Positions 46,801 through 55,800 of a stretch of 64,000 nt of DNA are shown here, piece after piece. The notes below the pieces were generated by a model. That model saw only the letters and a program-made list of their open reading frames with translations, made no database searches and was not told the DNA's origin. Numbering within the stretch: the first letter of the stretch is position 1; each line of letters starts with the position of its first letter. The DNA lies in the NCBI GenBank assembly GCA_032622095.1, contig CP136064.1:215032205-215096204 (forward strand), read 5' to 3'. The position numbers and the translations under genes are program-made. This DNA comes from Siphonodentalium dalli. Taxonomy: Eukaryota; Mollusca; Scaphopoda; Gadilida; Siphonodentaliidae.

Positions 46801-49800
46801 GCCTAAGCACTACAGTTTGTATACATATATATACATACAAAGTTTTAGCTTTCTAACTCTTGTATTGACTGAGCTATGCTCATTATAAAATTGCTAAGAA
46901 GAAGGCAAATAATAATAATAATAATAATAGAGAAAAATAAAAATCACAAAAACAATATACTTCCATGTAAAACATGGAAGTATAATAAATTTGAAAAATG
47001 ATCAAGGAAATATGGATTGATACAAAAATTAGACTTTGCACTGAAAGGGTTAAAACATACCTACGCAGAATATTTCAAACCACACTTATTGCTATACTGC
47101 TCTTTTTAGCTCACCTGAGACAAAGTCTCCGGTGGAGCTATAGTCATCACTTCTCGTCCGTCCGTCCGTCCATCCGTCAATCCGTCCGTCAACAATTCTT
47201 TAAACATCTTCTCCTCTGGAACCATAAGACCGAATGAGTTCATATTTGGTGTGGATGTTCCCTAGGTGACTCACATTCAGATTTGTTCAAATGAGGTCAC
47301 TGTCAAATGGTTGTGAAGCCAGGGCCATAACTCTTGCCCTCCATAGTAATTCTTAAAAACGACTTCTCGTGTACCATCAGGTTGAATTGGTTCATATTTG
47401 GTATGAAGGGTCCTTTGGTGACTGTAGTTCAGATTTGTTCAAATGGGGTCATCCTGGTCAAATAGGGGCCAAGCAAAGGACAGTTTTCCTCTTAATATGC
47501 TTCCTTTACACGGACCGTCAGGTTTATTTTACTGATATTTAGTATGAAGGGTTCTTTGGTGTCTGGGATTCAAATTTATGCAGATGGGGTCACCAGGTTA
47601 AATAGGGTGGGACCAGGGACATAACTGTATGTCTCTATAGTAATACTTATAATGTCTTCTCAAGAGAGGTTGGACCATATAGTATGGAGGATCCTTTAGT
47701 GACTGAGATTCAGATCTGTTAACATGAGGTCAACCCGTTAAGAAATGACGGGACTATGGGGACTTAAGACTTTTGTGTCTAAAAATTCATTAAAATACAA
47801 AATTCATTAAAACGTCTACCTTGGAACTACCTGACTGATTAATCTGACATACATATAGTGTTTTTGGGTCCATGGATAATTGGGCTTTAAACATGTCTAA
47901 ATGGTTTTATATAAAGCGCTATTGAGATTGAAAATTTCCAACAATTGAGAAAGTTTGAGATGTCGGTTGTGAAATTTCAACCTAAGACTTGGGAGTCTGG
48001 GCCCCGGGCGAGAGGGGACTTCTTGAGCTGGAGGAGGGGGTGATCACTAGTGTACAGTTGGTAATTTCAAGTTAGATTTGGTAATTTCAAGGTAGATTTT
48101 GTAGATTTGGTAATTTGATATTCACTGATCTACATTCATGAAGCCTCTCTAGCCACATATCCTGTTTAGATCTACTTCTTTTAAAGTGATTATGAAAAGT
48201 TCTGACTGTTGTGGTCTCCAAAGTCCCAGTCTTATCAGTCTTTGCAGTCTGGTGAGCGACCCCACAGTCTTTGACTGTCTTGTTTTAAGAAAGACTGGAC
48301 ATTGGCTGCAGTCCCAGAAAATGTGTGAGATGGTTGCAACTTCTGTTTGGCATCTTTCGCTCTTATCATTTTCTATTAGCTTTATTATATTAAGAAATTG
48401 ATTGGTCAGATTCGAGTGTTTATTCGATATTGTAGCCATTGAACCTGAATGTATCATCTGCTTTGTTCATAATTATATGTTTCTTTTCGATTCAAGAAAA
48501 AATAGTAGGTAGGATATCTATGGATTATCAGATGCATGTATGTACTATGTAGTCTTATGACAGGGCCTAATAATTAATTCTATATTTAAAATATTTTATT
48601 TCATTTCGCATGGTGCGCTAATCGGAAAATAAAGCATTGAGATACATGTAGATCATGTTGTAGCAGTGAGACATCTTGTGGTGATGATGGTTGTTGCTGA
48701 TGGTCATGAGAGCTAGTTTGCTCATTGACCCATTTGGGTTAGCCTCTTCCGATTACGATATCATTCTATTTGGTTTCGTAATGATCTTGATGCAGACCCC
48801 GGCTGTGGTGGCTGTACCCTCATTAACTAATCTTATTTTGAATGCTCTGGAACTATAAGCAATATATCAATCTGTCACTTAAATGGTGATGGTTATTTTG
48901 AACCTCCATTACTTAATTTGGTAGGAGGGATATTAACCCTTTCAGTGCCAAGTCCGATTTAGAGCTCTTTCCATCAATGTATCACATTATTATAATCAAT
49001 AAATTTGAAAAATGATCAAGGAAATATGGGTTGATAAAAAAATTAGACTTGGCACTGAAAGGGTTAAAACATACCTACGCAGAATATTTCAAACCACACT
49101 TATTGCTATACTGCTCTTTTTAGCTCACCTGAGACAAAGTCTCCGGTGGAGCTATAGTCATCACTTCTCGTCCGTCCGTCCGTCCATCCGTCAATCCGTC
49201 CGTCAACAATTCTTTAAACATCTTCTCCTCTGGAACCATAAGACCGAATGAGTTCATATTTGGTGTGGATGTTCCCTAGGTGACTCACATTCAGATTTGT
49301 TCAAATGAGGTCACTGTCAAATGGTTGTGAAGCCAGGGCCATAACTCTTGCCCTCCATAGTAATTCTTAAAAACGACTTCTCGTGTACCATCAGGTTGAA
49401 TTGGTTCATATTTGGTATGAAGGGTCCTTTGGTGACTGTAGTTCAGATTTGTTCAAATGGGGTCATCCTGGTCAAATAGGGGCCAAGCAAAGGACAGTTT
49501 TCCTCTTAATATGCTTCCTTTACACGGACCGTCAGGTTTATTTTACTGATATTTAGTATGAAGGGTTCTTTGGTGTCTGGGATTCAAATTTATGCAGATG
49601 GGGTCACCAGGTTAAATAGGGTGGGACCAGGGACATAACTGTATGTCTCTATAGTAATACTTATAATGTCTTCTCAAGAGAGGTTGGACCATATAGTATG
49701 GAGGATCCTTTAGTGACTGAGATTCAGATCTGTTAACATGAGGTCAACCCGTTAAGAAATGACGGGACTATGGGGACTTAAGACTTTTGTGTCTAAAAAT

Positions 49801-52800
49801 TCATTAAAATACAAAATTCATTAAAACGTCTACCTTGGAACTACCTGACTGATTATTCTGACATACATATAGTGTGTTTGGGTCCATGGATAATTGGGGT
49901 CACTGGGTCAAATAGTTGCAAAGCCAGGGCCATAACTCTTTCCCTCCATAGTAATTCCTTTAAACATCTTCTTCTCAAATACCATCAGGCCAAATGGGTT
50001 CATATTTGGTATGAAGGATCCTTGGGTGACTGGGATTCAGAATATAACACCATTATAACATCCACCAGGGTGACTCAACCAAATTTGGTTTAAATCAGTC
50101 TAAAATCAAGAACATGCAAACAGCAGAAACTCAGAGCTCTATGAGATGAGGAAGGTGCCCGCAATTACAGAATGTTTACTTAACACCATATAGAAGTCAC
50201 ATAGATTATAAAGTAATAAATGAAATGGCAGTGTTAACAAAATTTGTTTGGAATGACAGCTTTGATTAATAGCTTAAATTTCTCTGCCTGTTAGAGAGTT
50301 TGTATATAAATGACTGTGCTTATGATAACAAACTCCACTCTCAAGGCCAAGTGTGATTGATGAATCTGACAGTTAGGCCAGTAAAACTAAATACCTGTTT
50401 TCTCAGGTGATTACATATGGGAAACTGGATGAGAAAGAAGGAGGCATTTTTCTCAGCTTACCTGAGATGAAGAATTGAGACATATTTTGTGTGGATGGTC
50501 CCTAGGTGTCTGGGATTCAGTTCTGTTCAAATGTTAAAACATCTCAAGAATCTAGGGACCTAACTCTTTCCATCCATAGTAATTCTTAAAACATCTTCTC
50601 AAGAATCATCGGCGCTATTTAGCTTATAATTGGTATGGAAGGTTTTTGGGTGACAGGGATACAGATGTGGTAAAATGAGGTCACCTGGTCAAATAAGGGC
50701 GGAGCCAGGGACGTACCTTATCCATCCATTGTAATTCTTAAAATGTCTTCCTATCAAGAACCATCAGGCCTATTCAGCTTATATTTGGTATGGGTGTCTA
50801 GGATTCAGATTTGATTCAGAATTGGTCAGAGCCGATGACAATTCTTTCCCTCATCAGTTATTTTTAAAACATCTTCTCAAGAACCATTTGGCATATTTGG
50901 TATACATTTTGGTATAGAGAGTCCTTGGGTGACTGGGTTCAGATTTGTTGAAATGGGTTCACCAGGTCAAATAGGGGTGCGACCAGGGACATAACTCTCC
51001 CCCAAAGTAATTCTTAAAATGGCGCTCCTCAAGAGCCATCAGTCCTATTTAGCCTATATGTAGTAACCAGTATGGAGGGTCCTTGTGTTACTTGGGACTG
51101 GGTTACAGATTTGTTCAAATGGGTTCGACCAATCAAGAAATGGCATTTGGTGTATATGGCTTATGGAGAGTTGGGATCAAAATTTGTTTGAATGGGGTCC
51201 GCCATTAAAAAAGGGGAGCATGTCAGGTTGTAACTTTGCCACAGTTAGGAAAGCTTGAAGTATCAGTTGTAAAATTCCAACATGTGCAAAGGAATTTTAC
51301 GAACTTGGGAGTGGTTTTGCTTCAGTTGAGAGGGAGCAGACTATGTGGGGTGGGGGGATCTGGACCATATTTCAAGGTGGACACCCCACTGCTCAACTGA
51401 GACCCTCTAGGCTATGTCCCTCTTTAGGACTACTTGTTTTTAAGTGAATTTGACAAGTACTAACTCTTGTGGTCTTCCGAGTCCCAGTCTTCCTAGTCTT
51501 TACAGTCTGGTGAGCATCTCCACAGTCATTGACTGTCTTGTTCTAATAATTGATGATATTCATGCAAAACAACTGGAGGAAAAACGGCTCCATTTTGTCC
51601 AAAGCGGTTAATTTTATGACTTGAGCAGTAAGTCCATCCAAGCACAGAGTCCATGTAAAAGCATTCCTGTGTAACTATATCCTATTTTCATACCGGCAGA
51701 AATGTGAAAAATTCTGCAAATGATAGACACAATATTTCAAGTCTTGGACAAAAGCAAAAATTACTGAGGTTCCACCAAGCGGCTTCTAAACTTTATCTCT
51801 CCATATATTTCAGGAGCACTGTGAATTGCTTAACAGTGACTTGCTTGTCATAGACAATGTGCAAGAGCAGGAACACGTCCATGGGCTGCTGACTACAATG
51901 GGTGAGCTATCCAGTAATTAACTCTTTTGCTGTCACTCCGCCACATGGACATACGCCCCAGTGCCAAGCATTCTGGGTGGAAATGCAAGTAGTTTATGGA
52001 TATATGGGTAATGTAATGACTATCGGTAATTTTTTATTTATTTAGTTGAAACTTCACATGTGGGTATATATGGTAATGACCTACCACCAGCCGCCGTTGA
52101 AATCCATTCAAGGTCATAGGGGTCACCACAGTGGTGACGTGTTTACGTGACTTGGTGGCCATCTTGGATTTGTTTTCATTTATGTTTGTCGGCTGTTTTT
52201 GTATCATAGTATTACTATGGTAGATCATAGATGTATAGTATTTTATACTGTACTGTTGTAAAACCATAATATACTGCAGTACCGTATAACATTGTATACT
52301 ATAGTAATACACTAGTATAGTTTATATATGGAGTACTACTACTGTACATAAAACTAAAAAGTCTTGTATTTTTTGCATATGGGAACAATTATGTTTGTTT
52401 TCCACTCATCGATCGAAAAAAACTATTGTTCGATCAATCCAGAAACATGCCTATATGAGCGAATATGAGCAAGGTCAAGGACATGGTCGCACATGAAATT
52501 GGACCCGCCCATATTGTTCCCGGGATCAAAGTAGACTTACATACCAAATTTGAGTTGGATCGGTTGAGTAGTTTTCGAGTCTATAACACACATACATACA
52601 TACACACATACATACATACAGACAGAAGTTCCAAAATATATAACTGATATGCCATATTATATACCATTTGAAAGAGGAAGCTCCATAACATTGTATTATC
52701 AACTTACCCGATTTTTGCTGAGTTACCGATGTGTTTTTGTGATTAAGTTTCATTTAGATTGCAGTAACGTGTATTATTTTCAATGGAGGGGGAATAACTC

Positions 52801-55800
52801 TATATCTTAAAGATAGAGTTATTCCCCTTCCATTGAAAATATATCATTTGTTTGAATTCTGCTGCATTCTGGGAGGCATAATGGGGGAATCTTCCTATGA
52901 ATTCAGCTGTTTCCATTTCTCTATGGCCATCTTCTGAGACACAGACATTTCAAATGGTGATGAATTATAGTATTTCAATCATATTTTATAGCATAGGTTG
53001 TTATTAAAACCGTATATCAAGTCACTATAAAAAAAATAATCGGTGACTCGAAAATTAAGTGGGCCTTTAAAGGTAAAGCCAATTTGAAGTTATCTCATTG
53101 AAAACACTATACTACAGTAATGCCCTAAATAATCGCAGAATGATGAGTAATTTTTCAGGATTTAGTCGGAAATATGGCTTGTTTCCATTCATCGGAAAGC
53201 TCTCACTGAGAGCTTTCCTATGAATGGCAACAAGCCATATTTCCGACTAAATCCTGAAAAATTACCCATAATTCTGCTGTGGTTAAGGAGTCGATTACTT
53301 AGGGCATTACTGTACTCAGTGTCAAGCACTTTATGGGACTTTATCCCTTTCTATACTAAATGGATTGAAGGGTTTATTATTCATCTGTAGGGATGTTCAA
53401 GAAATTAAATATGACAGATAATAAAAATACAGAGGTCCTATTTTTGGATGGAAATGTTCAGAACATTGTTGTACTTATTATCTGAACATTTCCTATCGAA
53501 TAACTACTCGTCAATGTGTATTTATCATAGAAATTGTTAAAGGTACTCAATCCGATCAGACGGTCCCCATACCATCAAGATACAACAACAACAACAACAA
53601 CAATATTTCTTAAAAATACGCTTTAGTTATCAGAATCGATTTATTGCAACAAAATAATGCTAACTACTGTCAACTATGGTATCAACTTTCCCAAAACTTG
53701 TTATTTATCAACATTTTGTTCAACAAAATATGGCCATATTAATATGGCCATATATTATCACTAAAGTATCATGAAATTTGACTATATTACCACTTGATTT
53801 TAGAGTTATTTTGTCCGAGACCCTCCATTTTACCACGTGTTTCTGGGCCACATATTATTACACATCTCGAGAAATAACAAACTTTAAAAATCTGATCACT
53901 CTGAGCTTTGATGGGTGGGTTCCTCGACTCGATTAAAATATTTTTACCCCCGAAGCCAAAAAAATTGTAATTTAGGAGCGTCTGATCGAATTGAGTACCT
54001 TTAATATTTTGACCTAATTTTTTACAGGACTTGGATATGTGAAATTTTGGACAGCTGGTATTGATCAGCATCATGATGGCAATTGGACGTGGCATACACG
54101 TAAAGGGCAGCAGCCAATGGATTTTACATTCTGGTACCCTGGGGAGCCTAATAATGTCCAAAACTCACAACACTGCATGCTTTTCCAGTTCGATCACACT
54201 GGGAGGTGGGACGATACCAATTGTGACGATACCATTGGTTTTGTTTGTGAAATAATGTGAGTAAATAACACAGTGGATAAACTGTAAAATAGATGAAAAG
54301 ATCCTTATTTAAAATTATGTTCGCTGTCAGCAAGCCTTGAAATAGTGTGTCTGTAATTTGGTGATGCTAGCCTGCTATGTGGGAGATTGTCAATAAATTC
54401 ACCCCCTGGGAACTTATTCTGCAATTGACAGACACACTATTTCAAGGCTTGATCTTCAACCAAAAGATTTATCATCCATCTCTTGCATTTTGCCACATTG
54501 ATACATACTGCACTTTGACATTGAACGTGCTGAATCATTTATACCGGTACCAAATCACTCATTGGATTTTCCTATAATATTAATTAAAGAGTAAAATTTC
54601 ATTTCCGGTTGTGATTAAACAGTAAATACACAATAGTATCGAAACTCAAACATAAATTGTAAAGTGGTGTAGCTGTGACATTGTATGACTAGGCAAACTT
54701 TGGCAAAAAATTGGTAAGTGAGTTCTAATTTTCACTAGGATTAAATGAAAGTTATTTATTAAGAAACTGGTCCCTCAATATACCACAACGGTCTAGTAAG
54801 CCCAGCTCACTTGGAGGATTAGGCAGGCTAATATACAAATAACGTGATTTTTTTAGGGCTTAATGGTTTATTAATGGCCCGACAGGAATGATTAACAGCC
54901 TGAGGGCCTATTAGAGGCCTGAGATGCAGTCGAGGGCTGCTAATAGGCCCGAGGGCTGTTAATCATTCCTGAAGGGCCGTTAATAAACCATGGCGCCCGA
55001 CAAAATCCTGTTATTACTATTATTACCACTCCGCATCCTCTTGTGATCATGTGATCATGACTTAACTGGAAGCGTGTGGCGACAGTTAATGAAAACAACG
55101 CTTCATTAACGACCGCCACCCGGTCAACTTTGCCTCAAAATTATGGAATCTTATCATGCGGTTAAAATACTGTTAATCTACTAGAGAACTCCCTCTAATA
55201 ATGGAAGTTATCACGTCTATCAATAGGTAGTTATAAATTGATTGTAGTATTCTTAAAGGTCCACTTAATTTTCAAACCCCCCAGATCACGTTATATAAAA
55301 TATATGCCATATTATATACCATTTCAATGAGGAAGCTCCAAAACATTGTATTATCAACTTATCCAGTGTAATAAACTGTGAACATGTTGTTTTTGTTGAG
55401 GTGTCGACATGTTTTTTTGTGCTTAAATTTCTGCCAAGTCTATTTTTTTCAATGGAAGGGGAATAACTATATATCTTAGTTTTAATTCTGTTGCATTCTG
55501 GAAGCGAGATGGGGGAAATGTTTCTATGATTTCAGCTATTTTCTATTACTCTATGGGCACCTTCTGAGACACAGACATTCCAAATGGTGATGAATTATAG
55601 TATTTTAATCATATTTTATGTCATAGATTGTTATTAAAACCATATACCAAGGCAATATAAATAAAAAATCGGTGACTTGAAAATTAAATGGGCCTTTAAT
55701 ATGAGACCACTAGGGACATGAGGTACAATAGTGATGATTACACAGCTAATCTGCTTACTTTGGCATTAATGCAGCCCTTCTACAGACGGCAATTCATATC

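Larger units (their letters stand above)
41056..47053. mobile_element. TTAA element M, long version (or MITE locus with later inserts)
   Basis: TTAA then CCCTTTCAGTGCCAAGTC at 41060-41077, and GACTTTGCACTGAAAGGG then TTAA ending 47053. The flanks are the same as those of the 127-bp version at 48937-49063. The 5.99 kb between holds other repeats but no transposase ORF that I can recognise. Confidence 0.6.
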
